Below are positions 41,768-49,987 of a stretch of DNA of 64,000 bases, in pieces. Location of the stretch: assembly GCF_041080815.1 (NCBI RefSeq), contig NZ_CP160205.1, forward strand, positions 3,968,001 through 4,032,000, written 5' to 3'. Source of the DNA: Mucilaginibacter yixingensis. Lineage in GTDB: Bacteria; Bacteroidota; Bacteroidia; Sphingobacteriales; Sphingobacteriaceae. The notes under the pieces are model-generated. The model was given only the letters and a program-made list of their open reading frames with translations, did not search any database and had not been told where the DNA came from. Each line of letters starts with the position of its first letter. Within the stretch, counting starts at the first letter, position 1. A program made the translations under genes and the position numbers.

Positions 41768-43018
41768 TTAAGATCGCTCTTCCCAAACTGCACACAAATG
41801 CAAAATGGTCAGCGTGGCCTTATGCATATCCTGCACCGATACCCACTCCTGCTTACCGTGAAAAGCATGCTCACCGGCAAAGATGTTGGGACAAGGTAAA
41901 CCCATAAATGACAAACGCGAGCCATCTGTACCACCTCTTATGCTGCACAACTGGGCAGTCATGCCGGCACGCTTAATAGCCTCCATACCATATTCAACAA
42001 TCTGCGGATGCTCATCCAACACCTGACGCATGTTGCGGTATTGCTCTCTTATCAAAAGCTCATAGCTTGAACCGGGATATTGTTTCAATACCTCTTCGGC
42101 AATGTCACTAATTACACCTGCATGATCCATCAGCTTATCTGCATCAAAATCACGGATAATAAAATCTACCGAGGCCTGCTCCACATGGCCTGATATGCCT
42201 ACCGGATGCACAAAACCTTCCATACCTTCTGTACCCTCTGGCGATAGGTTTACCGGCAATGCGGCAACTACCTGCGCAGCTATCTTAATGGCGCTTTCCA
42301 TTTTACCTTTGGCAAAACCAGGGTGCGAGCTTACACCATTAACAATAAGTGTTGCTCCATCGGCGCTAAAAGTTTCGTTTTCCATATTGCCGGCGCTTTC
42401 GCCATCAATGGTATAGCCAGCAAAAGCCCCTAGCTTCTGAATATCTACCTTGTCGACCCCGCGACCGATCTCTTCATCTGGTGTAAATAGAATTCTAATC
42501 TTCCCATGCTTAATCTCGGGCGTGGTCATTAGCAACCGGCAGGCATCCATAATTTCGGCTACACCGGCTTTATTGTCTGCGCCCAGCAGTGTGGTGCCGC
42601 TGGCAGTAATAATATCGTTGCCTAGCTGGTTTTTCAGGTCCGGATGTTCGGCCATACGTAACACCTGCGAGGTATCATCTGGCAAAACAAGATCCTGTCC
42701 TTGATAATTGTGATGTATAATGGGTTTTACGCCCTCGCCGCTACAATCTGGCGCGGTGTCCATGTGCGAGCAGAAACAAATAACCGGCACATCTTTGTTT
42801 GTATTTGATGGGATAGTGGCATAAACATACCCATACTCATCAAGGTGGGCATCCGCAACACCCATTTCCAGCAGTTCCGCAACCAGCAACCGGCCTAAAT
42901 CTTTCTGTTTTTCGGTAGATGGACAGGTTGGCGATGATGGGTCTGATTGGGTATCTATAGTAACATAGCGCACAAAGCGCTCCTCGGCTTTAAAAGCTAA
43001 ATTATTTATATTCATCAT
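41768..43018 (-). CDS. pepT: Peptidase T (tripeptide aminopeptidase)
   Basis: PepT removes the N-terminal residue of tripeptides in the cytoplasm. The 416-residue M20 metallopeptidase has the zinc-site stretches CFCSHMDTAPDCSGEGV, LGADNKAGVAEIMDA, the catalytic-type acidic pair in FTPDEEIGRGVDK, GYTIDGESAGNMENETF, and the C-terminal IRGGTDGSRLSFMGLPCPNIFAGEHAFHGK (partly quoted). Two adjacent ATGs (43018 and 43015) could be used. It is alone on this strand and divergent from the next outer-membrane gene. All zinc ligands seem present. Confidence 0.96.
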   Translation of the reverse strand: MMNINNLAFKAEERFVRYVTIDTQSDPSSPTCPSTEKQKDLGRLLVAELLEMGVADAHLDEYGYVYATIPSNTNKDVPVICFCSHMDTAPDCSGEGVKPIIHHNYQGQDLVLPDDTSQVLRMAEHPDLKNQLGNDIITASGTTLLGADNKAGVAEIMDACRLLMTTPEIKHGKIRILFTPDEEIGRGVDKVDIQKLGAFAGYTIDGESAGNMENETFSADGATLIVNGVSSHPGFAKGKMESAIKIAAQVVAALPVNLSPEGTEGMEGFVHPVGISGHVEQASVDFIIRDFDADKLMDHAGVISDIAEEVLKQYPGSSYELLIREQYRNMRQVLDEHPQIVEYGMEAIKRAGMTAQLCSIRGGTDGSRLSFMGLPCPNIFAGEHAFHGKQEWVSVQDMHKATLTILHLCAVWEERS

Positions 43019-43047
43019 AAACAGTTAGAAGTTTAAAGATGTTATTT

Positions 43048-43055
43048 TATTTTTG
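43048..43055 (+). promoter_or_regulatory. Candidate -7 box deciding the start of the next gene
   Basis: TATTTTTG fits TAnnTTTG. If functional, transcription starts near 43062, downstream of the in-frame TTG (43053) and ATG (43059), leaving the TTG at 43098 as the first usable start. No -33 element is evident. Confidence 0.4.
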
Positions 43056-43097
43056 ATAATGTTTATTGCCAGCCTTTTTGGCCTTAATAAAATTACT

Positions 43098-43808
43098 TTG
43101 AAAAAACTCGTACTTCTACTCTCCTTACTTTGCTGCTCAGTAATTGTAAAAGCACAATATAACTATGCAGATTGGAGCGTGGGTTTCCACGTCAACTCTG
43201 TAAAAGGATACACAGACGTTTCTCAAAACGCTAACACTTACTCTGCAAGCGCCCAACTGTATTATAACTTTACTCCATACATACCTCTTGCACTTGATTT
43301 GCAGGTGGGTAAACTAAGCGGTGGTAATGACATTACCGACCTCTATCACCGTTATTTTACCAATAACTTTACCACCCTTTCTGTACATGGAGATCTGCAA
43401 TTGGGCGAAATTGTTGATTATCAAAACAGCTTTATACTAGGGGCACTGCGCGGGTTTTACCTTGGCGCTGGTTTTGGCTTGGTTAGAAACAATATTACAT
43501 CTATACGCCGGTTTGATAAAGAAAATCCTACCTACAGATTTCCGGGCGAGGATCAAAGTATCAATACCATGTTATCTGTCCGCATGGGATACGAGGTTAA
43601 AATATTTAATGAACTTGACGAGCCGTTTATGGCCGTTGATTTGGGCTATATCCACAACATTACCTTTGGTGAAGGGTTGGACGGCTATACCGATCCGCCT
43701 ACCAAATTCAAGAACAATGCACCAGATCAGTTCAGGCAAATTACCGTTGGCGTGAAATTCTTTTTTGGCAACCCCAGCTCTTACGTAAAACCAATTACTG
43801 CACAATGA
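43098..43808 (+). CDS. Outer-membrane beta-barrel protein
   Basis: A protein of about 236 residues with a signal peptide (LKKLVLLLSLLCCSVIVKAQ if started at the TTG at 43098). The mature part alternates strands (SASAQLYYNFTPYIPLALDL, FTTLSVHGDLQLGEIV, FYLGAGFGLVRNNI, TMLSVRMGYEVKIF, FMAVDLGYIHNITF) and closes with ITVGVKFFFG, as in small outer-membrane barrels. In-frame starts at 43053 and 43059 would add 13-15 residues; the TTG is favoured by the signal-peptide length and the -7 box position, with moderate confidence. Its stop overlaps the next start as ATGA, so translation is coupled. Confidence 0.8.
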   Translation: MKKLVLLLSLLCCSVIVKAQYNYADWSVGFHVNSVKGYTDVSQNANTYSASAQLYYNFTPYIPLALDLQVGKLSGGNDITDLYHRYFTNNFTTLSVHGDLQLGEIVDYQNSFILGALRGFYLGAGFGLVRNNITSIRRFDKENPTYRFPGEDQSINTMLSVRMGYEVKIFNELDEPFMAVDLGYIHNITFGEGLDGYTDPPTKFKNNAPDQFRQITVGVKFFFGNPSSYVKPITAQ

Positions 43809-44161
43809 ACGTAGAAAGCCTGCGCGATTATTGCCTGAGCCTGCAGGGTACTACCGAGGATATGCCCTTTGGCGAAGAAACGCTGGCCTTTCGCATAGGC
43901 GAAAAAATCTTTCTGCTTATTTCATTAGATACAGGTAACCGTTTCAACGTAAAATGCGACCCGGAACTGGCCGTACAACTACGCGAACAACACAACGAGG
44001 TACAGCCAGGTTATCACATGAATAAAAAACACTGGAACACCATTTATATGGACGGCAATTTAAGCGACAAACAGTTGCGGGAAATGATCCACCACTCTTA
44101 TACTCTGGTACTGCAAAGCCTCCCTAAAAGGTTACAAGACGAGATCAGAGCGGTGGAATGA
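43805..44161 (+). CDS. MmcQ/YjbR family protein
   Basis: A 118-residue cytoplasmic protein of the MmcQ/YjbR family, a CyaY-like or double-wing DNA-binding fold. Signatures are the opening VESLRDYCLSLQGTTEDMPFG, then FRIGEKIFLLISLDTG, the CDPELAVQLREQHNEVQPGYHMNKKHWNTI region (partly quoted) and the closing helix HHSYTLVLQSLPKRL. Function is not established for the family. The start overlaps the stop of the barrel gene by four bases, an odd partnership of a cytoplasmic and an outer-membrane protein. It ends about 110 bases before the rhomboid gene. Confidence 0.92.
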   Translation: MNVESLRDYCLSLQGTTEDMPFGEETLAFRIGEKIFLLISLDTGNRFNVKCDPELAVQLREQHNEVQPGYHMNKKHWNTIYMDGNLSDKQLREMIHHSYTLVLQSLPKRLQDEIRAVE

Positions 44162-44270
44162 TCCATTATCTTCCCAGTAGGTGCTCTCTAACTAACTACC
44201 TTTTTTAAGAAAACCTATCTGCAATATTCGGTAGAACGTATATTAGCTACTATAAAACCATACTAAATAC

Positions 44271-44879
44271 ATGCAAGAATACTTAGCGGTGGCCCCCGTA
44301 GCCTCTGTCATATTTGCCATCACCATTATAGTAAGCCTGCTGGCCTTTTATAACGAAACGGTCTACAATCACTTTATGTTAACGCCCAGCAATGTTTATC
44401 ACGGGCGCAATATTTACACAGTTATTACTAGTGGCTTTATTCATAAAGACTGGATGCACCTTTTCTTCAATATGTTCTCTTATTACTTTTTTGCGTTCAG
44501 GCTGGAGTATTACCTGGGGCACTGGCAGTTTGGCCTGCTTTACATGGGCAGCCTGATATTGAGTGATTTGCCCACCGTAATGAAACATAAAAACGACTAC
44601 TGGTACCGTAGTCTGGGCGCATCCGGCGCAATAAGTGCCGTTATCTTTAGCAGCATTTTGTTTGAGCCGCGCAATTCCATTTACCTGTATGGCGTTCTTG
44701 CCATACCGGCCTGGCTATTTGGCGTATTGTACCTGGCTTATTGTTACTGGGCTTCTAAACAATCGCACGATACCATTAACCATGATGCTCACCTTTTTGG
44801 TGCCATCAGCGGCATTGTTATCACCTTTATTCTTAACCACCAGATTTTAGGAATCTTTTTAGGCCAGCTGAGAGGATAG
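44271..44879 (+). CDS. Rhomboid-family intramembrane serine protease
   Basis: A 202-residue inner-membrane protease with six hydrophobic segments. The catalytic serine is in LGASGAISAV (Ser118) and the histidine in NHDAHLFGAISG (His174), both inside helices; HLFFNMFSYYFF (from residue 63) is the conserved second-helix motif. It cleaves membrane-spanning substrates near the outer face of the membrane; the substrate is unknown. The length matches minimal bacterial rhomboids without extra domains. It may be cotranscribed with the preceding pair. Repeat B5 separates it from the convergent gene. Confidence 0.93.
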   Translation: MQEYLAVAPVASVIFAITIIVSLLAFYNETVYNHFMLTPSNVYHGRNIYTVITSGFIHKDWMHLFFNMFSYYFFAFRLEYYLGHWQFGLLYMGSLILSDLPTVMKHKNDYWYRSLGASGAISAVIFSSILFEPRNSIYLYGVLAIPAWLFGVLYLAYCYWASKQSHDTINHDAHLFGAISGIVITFILNHQILGIFLGQLRG

Positions 44880-44890
44880 GCCTGTAACTT

Positions 44891-44981
44891 GTCATTTTCC
44901 GCAGAAAGAAATCTTATACGAGCGCCCCGAAAAACGGACCCTATACTGGCGTCTAAGACTTCTCTCTGCGTTCAAAATGAC
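44891..44981. repeat. Dispersed palindromic repeat, family B, copy 5
   Basis: The ends are GTCATTTTCCGCAGAAAGAA and TCTCTCTGCGTTCAAAATGAC (partly); both arms have changed together from the TCGAAATGAC form of other copies to a TTCAAAATGAC-type end. It sits between two convergent genes. Confidence 0.85.
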
Positions 44982-44993
44982 AAATGGTTTGCT

Positions 44994-46400
44994 CTACATC
45001 ACCATTTTGGGATGCTTATGCCCACCCATGGTCATGAGCGAGGGGCTGATGCGCATATAAACTTCAACAGCCATTGGCGCGGTGCCGTATAGACTACGCA
45101 CCTGAGTAGGTGAAACATTGAGCGTGCCCTGAATACCTGCACGTACATCCGTATTTTTAAAATTGAAGATGATACGGTTGGTACCCAGCGTTAACGCGTT
45201 GATATTTAAATCTGGATTGGTGGGCAGCATAGCCAGCAAGTCCAGTTCGTCAGCATTCTTTTTCACATACTCAAAACGGCCATAAACGGCGGTTTTGCTG
45301 AGTTGCAACGTACTCTCCAACAATACAGATGGCAGGGTTTCGCCATGGTTTGATATATGATTTTGCCCGTACACCAGCGTGGTAGCCAGGTAGCTATCTT
45401 CAGTATAAGGCGTTACATTCATCACTGATGCAGTTGTTCTGATTACGTTGTGGTCGGGCTCCAATTCTTCCGGACTATGGATCCAGCCGTTTGATACCTG
45501 CAGCGCCCAGTTGTTTGACGGATTATAAGACAAGCGCACCGAATAGGAATCAAACTTTGGCTTATCAAAATCATAACGGTGCTCATCAGGCTCGCGTCCG
45601 GTAAAGGTTGATCCTTCAATTTTAAAATCTTTATAACGGAAACCCAGTGTAGCTACGCCAAAAGTAATATGCGTGGCATCGGCATAATGATGGGTAAGCG
45701 GTGCATCCGGATTGCTCATGCCCGAGAGGCGGTGCATAAACACCGGTGGCCCCAAAGCAGGCTCAAACGGATAGCCGGCCGATACAAAGGCATCCATATT
45801 ATCGCCCAGATGCTGGGTATAGCTCAGGGCCAGTTGAGCAACCAGATCATGCGGATGCTGACGATCTACCAGTTTGCTGCCTTTATAAGTCTCGCCGGTT
45901 TGAAACTCCAATGGGTAACCATGATTGCCCACCAGGAACGGGTCAAAAGACAACATAGCATTGATGCCGAACAGTCCATTTTTGCCTACCTGTGTCTGGG
46001 TCATCCCCATAATCATATTGGGTGCATCGAAATGGCTGCCGCCTCTACTCCCCTGCTTAAATACGTCCTGCGCGTTATAGCGGATAAACTGATTAAAATG
46101 CAGCATACTCATCCAGCGTTTGCCGTGTTTCATGTAGGCATACATCGGGCTTGAATCTGGCACCCATGACGTACCCGAACCATCGCGGTTCATAGGCAGA
46201 TCAATAGAATACTGGCTGCTCATAACAGCGTGATGCTGCGGCATGGTGTCGGCCGGCATGCCGGTCATTTTCATAGCAGGGTGATGCATATGATGATCCA
46301 TGTGCTCCATTTTCATGGTATCGGCCATATGCTGCTGGGCAGTGGCTACAGTAGTGATTGCTGCCAGTATTACCGGCAATAATATTTTTATTGATTTCAT
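44994..46400 (-). CDS. His/Met-rich outer-membrane protein, probably metal related
   Basis: A 468-residue exported protein with signal peptide MKSIKILLPVILAAITTVATA. Residues about 22-62 are extraordinarily rich in His and Met (HMADTMKMEHMDHHMHH and MPADTMPQHHAVM), a pattern typical of copper-binding segments. The rest is beta-strand-rich (LHFNQFIRYNAQDVF, FGVATLGFRYKDFKIEGSTFTGREPDEHRY, SVRLSYNPSNNWALQVSNGW), fitting an outer-membrane barrel. No named family is certain. A HYC_CC_PP gene lies 89 bases upstream on the same strand, a combination that supports copper or other soft-metal handling. Export or sequestration cannot be distinguished. Confidence 0.8.
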   Translation of the reverse strand: MKSIKILLPVILAAITTVATAQQHMADTMKMEHMDHHMHHPAMKMTGMPADTMPQHHAVMSSQYSIDLPMNRDGSGTSWVPDSSPMYAYMKHGKRWMSMLHFNQFIRYNAQDVFKQGSRGGSHFDAPNMIMGMTQTQVGKNGLFGINAMLSFDPFLVGNHGYPLEFQTGETYKGSKLVDRQHPHDLVAQLALSYTQHLGDNMDAFVSAGYPFEPALGPPVFMHRLSGMSNPDAPLTHHYADATHITFGVATLGFRYKDFKIEGSTFTGREPDEHRYDFDKPKFDSYSVRLSYNPSNNWALQVSNGWIHSPEELEPDHNVIRTTASVMNVTPYTEDSYLATTLVYGQNHISNHGETLPSVLLESTLQLSKTAVYGRFEYVKKNADELDLLAMLPTNPDLNINALTLGTNRIIFNFKNTDVRAGIQGTLNVSPTQVRSLYGTAPMAVEVYMRISPSLMTMGGHKHPKMVM

Positions 46401-46489
46401 TTTTCTAATCGGATAAATTTTAATTACAACAAATGCAGCAAAGCCGTCATTGGCTTCGCGTTAGCTGAAACAGAAAAAACACCGACAGA

Positions 46490-46870
46490 TCAGGTACGGA
46501 GGTTACGATTTTTGAGCCAGATGGGCTGCTTACAAGGCGGCAACGCATCTGGCGGGCCACGCTGATGACGAGAATCAGCAACGGGGGCTTGTGGTGGAAA
46601 AAGATAATCTTCAAACGGCAAACGGGGCAGTTCTACAGCAAACAGCTTGCTCAGTAAAGTTGAGGTGGCATGGCTGTGCGCATCTTTCACCTTTACATTC
46701 AGATGCTTGTCTTTACAGCAAGGCATTTTTCTGGGTGCGCATTTTTTTGAAGGCGCATCCATAGTAACAGACCTTACTGAGCCCAGGCAGTAATGGATAT
46801 TAAGCACAAAACCCGATGCTGTAACCAGGTACAGCAAACAAATGGTTAATATGCTTAAACGTTTGAACAT
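46490..46870 (-). CDS. HYC_CC_PP family small exported protein
   Basis: A 126-residue protein of the type named for its motifs: HYC (residues 26-28 in LNIHYCLGSVRS), CC (51-52 in MPCCKDKH) and PP pairs near the end. An N-terminal hydrophobic segment (LSILTICLLYLVTASGFVL) serves as anchor or signal. The conserved Cys and His residues suggest metal binding. Family members in Bacteroidota are often near copper resistance and metal-efflux genes, as I recall. It is upstream of and probably cotranscribed with the His/Met-rich outer-membrane protein, supporting a metal role for both. Confidence 0.88.
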   Translation of the reverse strand: MFKRLSILTICLLYLVTASGFVLNIHYCLGSVRSVTMDAPSKKCAPRKMPCCKDKHLNVKVKDAHSHATSTLLSKLFAVELPRLPFEDYLFPPQAPVADSRHQRGPPDALPPCKQPIWLKNRNLRT

Positions 46871-46907
46871 GCAGCAAAGGTAAGAAAACTTACTAAAACA
46901 AATGCCC

Positions 46908-47030
46908 TGCTGAGGAATGAAGCAGCTCTAAGGTCCTGCTTGCTTGTCTTTTGAGCTGCTTCGTTCCTACCCATGACAAGTTAAAAAAGATGTCATGCTG
47001 AGCCCCGTCGAAGCATGGTGGGTGGGCCTC
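46908..47030. repeat. Diverged family-A-like hairpin followed by family F sequence
   Basis: GAGGAATGAAGCAGCTC pairs with GAGCTGCTTCGTTCC (46912-46968), a relative of family A in which both arms changed together. After it comes GTCATGCTGAGCCCCGTCGA, a family F end. Confidence 0.6.
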
Positions 47031-47064
47031 TCCGCGCAAGTCTTCGGATTCGAAAAGCATAAAA

Positions 47065-47090
47065 AACCCCTCTCCGTTTGGAGAGGGGTT
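47065..47090 (-). terminator. Terminator of the second M1 peptidase gene
   Basis: AACCCCTCTC and GAGAGGGGTT form a perfect 10-bp stem, 14 bases beyond the stop, with a T-run following on the minus strand. Confidence 0.85.
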
Positions 47091-47103
47091 GAGGTGAGGG
47101 ATA

Positions 47104-49194
47104 TTATTTTACAGCAGCAGAAGTGGTTGGCCTCGGCCACACGTTATTGGTATCGTTCCAATCAGGCAGCACATGATCCGGGTCATACGTTACCGATTCA
47201 ATTTCTTCCGTAGATGGATAACGGAAGTACCAGCTGGTGTTTCGTTCCCAAATCTCGGCAGTAAATTTCACGCGGTCGGTTTTGCCGCTTCTGGTCTTGA
47301 TTTCCAGTATCACTGGCATGGCCATTTTCTCCAGGTTATCAATGGTGATGATGGCGCCTTTTGCCGGGTCTTTGTCTACATAACGCACATCGCGTACTGA
47401 AACGTCCGACTTCCAGTTGTTTACAAACCAGCCACGCCAGAACCACTGCAGGCTCTCGCCCGAAGCATTCTCCATCGTATGGAAGAAATCATCTGGCGTT
47501 GGATGCTTGTACGCCCAGCGATTAATATAGGTACGGAAGGCAAAATCAAATCGCTCCGGACCCAAAATCTGCTCGCGCAGCATCACCAGGCCGGCACTCG
47601 GCTTGTTGTAAAGCAACGTGCCGTTGTTCTTTTCTTTCAGGTTATCGGGGTTGCTCATTACCGGCTCCAGGCTGGGCACCGTGTAGATGGTTTGCGCAGC
47701 CACATGCATATCTGGCACCTTCTTTTTAAACTTACCACCGATGGAATTTAAAGAAGACAGTGTGTTGATGAAGGTATTGAAACCCTCGTCCATCCAACCG
47801 TACAAACGCTCGTTAGAGCCCACAATCATAGGGAACCAGGTGTGGCCAAACTCGTGGTCAATCACATTCCAGCCGCCATTCAGGCTACAGAACACAATGC
47901 CCGGATACTCCATGCCACCCGCTTTACCGGCAACGGCAACAGCGTAAGGATATGGGTACTCAAACCATTTTTTTGAATTGTACTCGATAGAAGCCTTAAC
48001 AAACTCGGTCGAACGTTTCCAGGGTGCCGCCTCTGCCGGGTAAGCCGATACCGCCACGCATTTTTTACCGCTGGGAAGTTTAATTCTGGCTGCATCTACC
48101 ACAAAGGCCGATGACGCGCCCCATGATACATCGCGCGCATTTTTCATCTGGTAATGCCAGGTCAGTGTTTCTTTACCCTGCGGGCGCGATTTAAGATCTG
48201 TCACCTCATCTGCCGAACGAATCATTACCGTTGAATCGCTTTGTGCGGCCAGCGCCCAACGTTTTTGCTGCTCAGGGGTGTATACCTCCTTCGGGTTCAG
48301 CAATTCGCCAGAGCATAGTACAATATCTTTAGCCGGGGCAGTAATGTTGATATCAAAATCGCCATATTCCAGGTAAAACTCGCTCTCGCCGGTGTAAGGC
48401 AATGTGTTCCAGCCCTGGGCATCATCATAAACACACATACGCGGATACCATTGGGCCACCTGGAAGATCTTGCCATCTTTGGCTTGCCCTTTATCTGTAC
48501 CCTGCAATATCACTCCCATACGATCTGAACCGTAAATGGGCGAAATGAACGAGTATTCAATTTTCAGTTTCAACTGACCACCTCCTGCTTTGATATCTTC
48601 GGGCAGGAAAACCTGCATACGGGTATCATTCACCAAAAACTTCACCGGCGTTTCGGCAAGTCCTTTGCTGCCCTTAGCGGCACTCAGTACTTTAACAGAT
48701 TTAATTTTATAACCAGCGTCAAACACCTGGCCCCTACCCCAATTGCGACTAGTGGGCACATCGTCAACCAGCGGCACTTGCTTATTACCACGCGAATCAA
48801 GCTTAAACAGGTTTTGATCAAGCTGCATCCAGATAAAGCCCAAACGTTGCGGACTATTATTGGTGTACGTTAATATCTCGGTGCCGGTAATTTCGTTGTT
48901 ATCCTCATTCAACGTGGCACTTAATTGATAGTCCGCACGGTTTTGCCAGTATTTAGGCCCTGGGGCGCCATCACTGGCACGCACATCATTGCCGTTCTGG
49001 GTATAAAAGAAAGGCGCAAAGGCATCATGATAATTGTAGTTAGTAGGCGGCGCGTTGGGATCCGGTGCCGGATACGATCGCTCCGGTTTAGTGGCCGGTG
49101 CATTACTTTTAGCCGGCGGCGTAGTTTGCGCCACGGCTATATGCATACCTGCCATTAATACCAGCGCGGCGCCGGTAAACAGAGTCAGTTTCAT
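47104..49194 (-). CDS. Exported M1-type metallopeptidase
   Basis: A 696-residue exported zinc metallopeptidase. The signal peptide (MKLTLFTGAALVLMAGMHIAVAQ) is followed by a Pro-rich spacer with TKPERSYPAPDPNAPPTNYN. The catalytic domain has HEFGH in VIDHEFGHTWFPMIVG and the third ligand in WMDEGFNTFINT, with the standard 18-residue spacing. The GAMEN-like loop reads AGKAGGMEYPGIVF, so the peptide-binding glutamate is kept but the loop differs, as in the group of Bacteroidota M1 proteins without strict aminopeptidase context. It acts in the periplasm or at the surface. It is monocistronic. Confidence 0.92.
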   Translation of the reverse strand: MKLTLFTGAALVLMAGMHIAVAQTTPPAKSNAPATKPERSYPAPDPNAPPTNYNYHDAFAPFFYTQNGNDVRASDGAPGPKYWQNRADYQLSATLNEDNNEITGTEILTYTNNSPQRLGFIWMQLDQNLFKLDSRGNKQVPLVDDVPTSRNWGRGQVFDAGYKIKSVKVLSAAKGSKGLAETPVKFLVNDTRMQVFLPEDIKAGGGQLKLKIEYSFISPIYGSDRMGVILQGTDKGQAKDGKIFQVAQWYPRMCVYDDAQGWNTLPYTGESEFYLEYGDFDINITAPAKDIVLCSGELLNPKEVYTPEQQKRWALAAQSDSTVMIRSADEVTDLKSRPQGKETLTWHYQMKNARDVSWGASSAFVVDAARIKLPSGKKCVAVSAYPAEAAPWKRSTEFVKASIEYNSKKWFEYPYPYAVAVAGKAGGMEYPGIVFCSLNGGWNVIDHEFGHTWFPMIVGSNERLYGWMDEGFNTFINTLSSLNSIGGKFKKKVPDMHVAAQTIYTVPSLEPVMSNPDNLKEKNNGTLLYNKPSAGLVMLREQILGPERFDFAFRTYINRWAYKHPTPDDFFHTMENASGESLQWFWRGWFVNNWKSDVSVRDVRYVDKDPAKGAIITIDNLEKMAMPVILEIKTRSGKTDRVKFTAEIWERNTSWYFRYPSTEEIESVTYDPDHVLPDWNDTNNVWPRPTTSAAVK

Positions 49195-49625
49195 TGAGTA
49201 AAAAATTATTCGTTTAGTGTAATTACAAGTATATCTAAAAAAACACAGAAGTACCTTCGGCGTAAAATAAATATTACCTGTCCTTACCTTTCAGAGCGAT
49301 AATCCGCCCAAGAGTATATTGCCACCAAGCGTTCCGCTGGAACGCAATAAAAAGATAAACTTAAATTACTACCAACCAATCGTTCCTCTGGAACGAGATT
49401 GCTTTCATCCCGGAGGGATGTCTGGTCGGTAGGAACCGCGCTATCATTTTAATAACGTTCCGGAGGAACGTTTGGTGTTCTGCGCCTCTGTTTTGTGTAT
49501 ACCTTCCCATCAATCAAAATCAACAGATAAGAAACAGAAGATGTTTGACACCTGCCAAAATCCCCTAAAAACAAAAAGAGACACAAGGCCTTGTGTCTCT
49601 TCAGGATATCTTACTTAGAACTTTA
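49195..49625. repeat. Gene-free stretch with four 15-base mini-hairpins, family I
   Basis: CGTTCCGCTGGAACG (49330), CGTTCCTCTGGAACG (49381), CATCCCGGAGGGATG (49406) and CGTTCCGGAGGAACG (49456) are 6-bp stems with 3-base loops. The third has both arms changed in a compensating way. They lie within the M1 gene upstream region and before the terminator of the YffB-like gene. Confidence 0.8.
49576..49601. terminator. Perfect palindrome downstream of the YffB-like gene
   Basis: AAGAGACACAAGG and its complement, 26 bp without a loop gap, lies 25 bases past the stop on the minus strand, with A/T-runs on both sides. Confidence 0.85.
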
Positions 49626-49973
49626 TTATTTACCGAAATGCTGGCGGTAAGTTTCCGGATCAAAGCCGAAATGCAGAAAGCCGCCGTCTTCAATTACCGG
49701 GCGCTTAATCATGCTGGTTTTTTGCTGCAGCAATTGCAGGGCAGGTTCCTTACCTGTTATTGATGCTTTTACAGCGGGATCAAGCTGCTTCCAGGTGAGG
49801 CCATTTTTGTTTAAAAACTTTTCATAGCCTGCTTTACTATCCCATTCTTCCAGTTTCTCATCGCTCACACCCAATTTCTTAAAATCATGAAATTCGTATT
49901 CAACGCCGTTATCTTTTAGCCATGTAAGGGCTTTTTTTACTGTATCGCAATTGGTAATGCCGTAAACTTTCAT
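49626..49973 (-). CDS. ArsC-family (YffB/Spx-like) protein
   Basis: A 115-residue thioredoxin-fold protein of the arsenate reductase (ArsC/Spx/YffB) family. It begins MKVYGITNCDTVKKALTWL with a single active-site-type cysteine at residue 9, continues with YEFHDFKKLGVSDEKLEEW, and ends IKRPVIEDGGFLHFGFDPETY, the RP(V/L) motif of the family. Length and the CDTVKKA start are closest to E. coli YffB, which is not a true arsenate reductase; a regulatory or glutathione-related role has been proposed. It is alone, just downstream of the barrel pair on the same strand (15 bases), so cotranscription is possible. Confidence 0.92.
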   Translation of the reverse strand: MKVYGITNCDTVKKALTWLKDNGVEYEFHDFKKLGVSDEKLEEWDSKAGYEKFLNKNGLTWKQLDPAVKASITGKEPALQLLQQKTSMIKRPVIEDGGFLHFGFDPETYRQHFGK

Positions 49974-49987
49974 GCCAGCAAACTTAA

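Noticed and set aside
44994..46870. A full copper efflux (Cus) cluster
   Set aside because: No CusA/CusB/CusC-type or P-type ATPase gene is present; only the barrel and the HYC_CC_PP protein.
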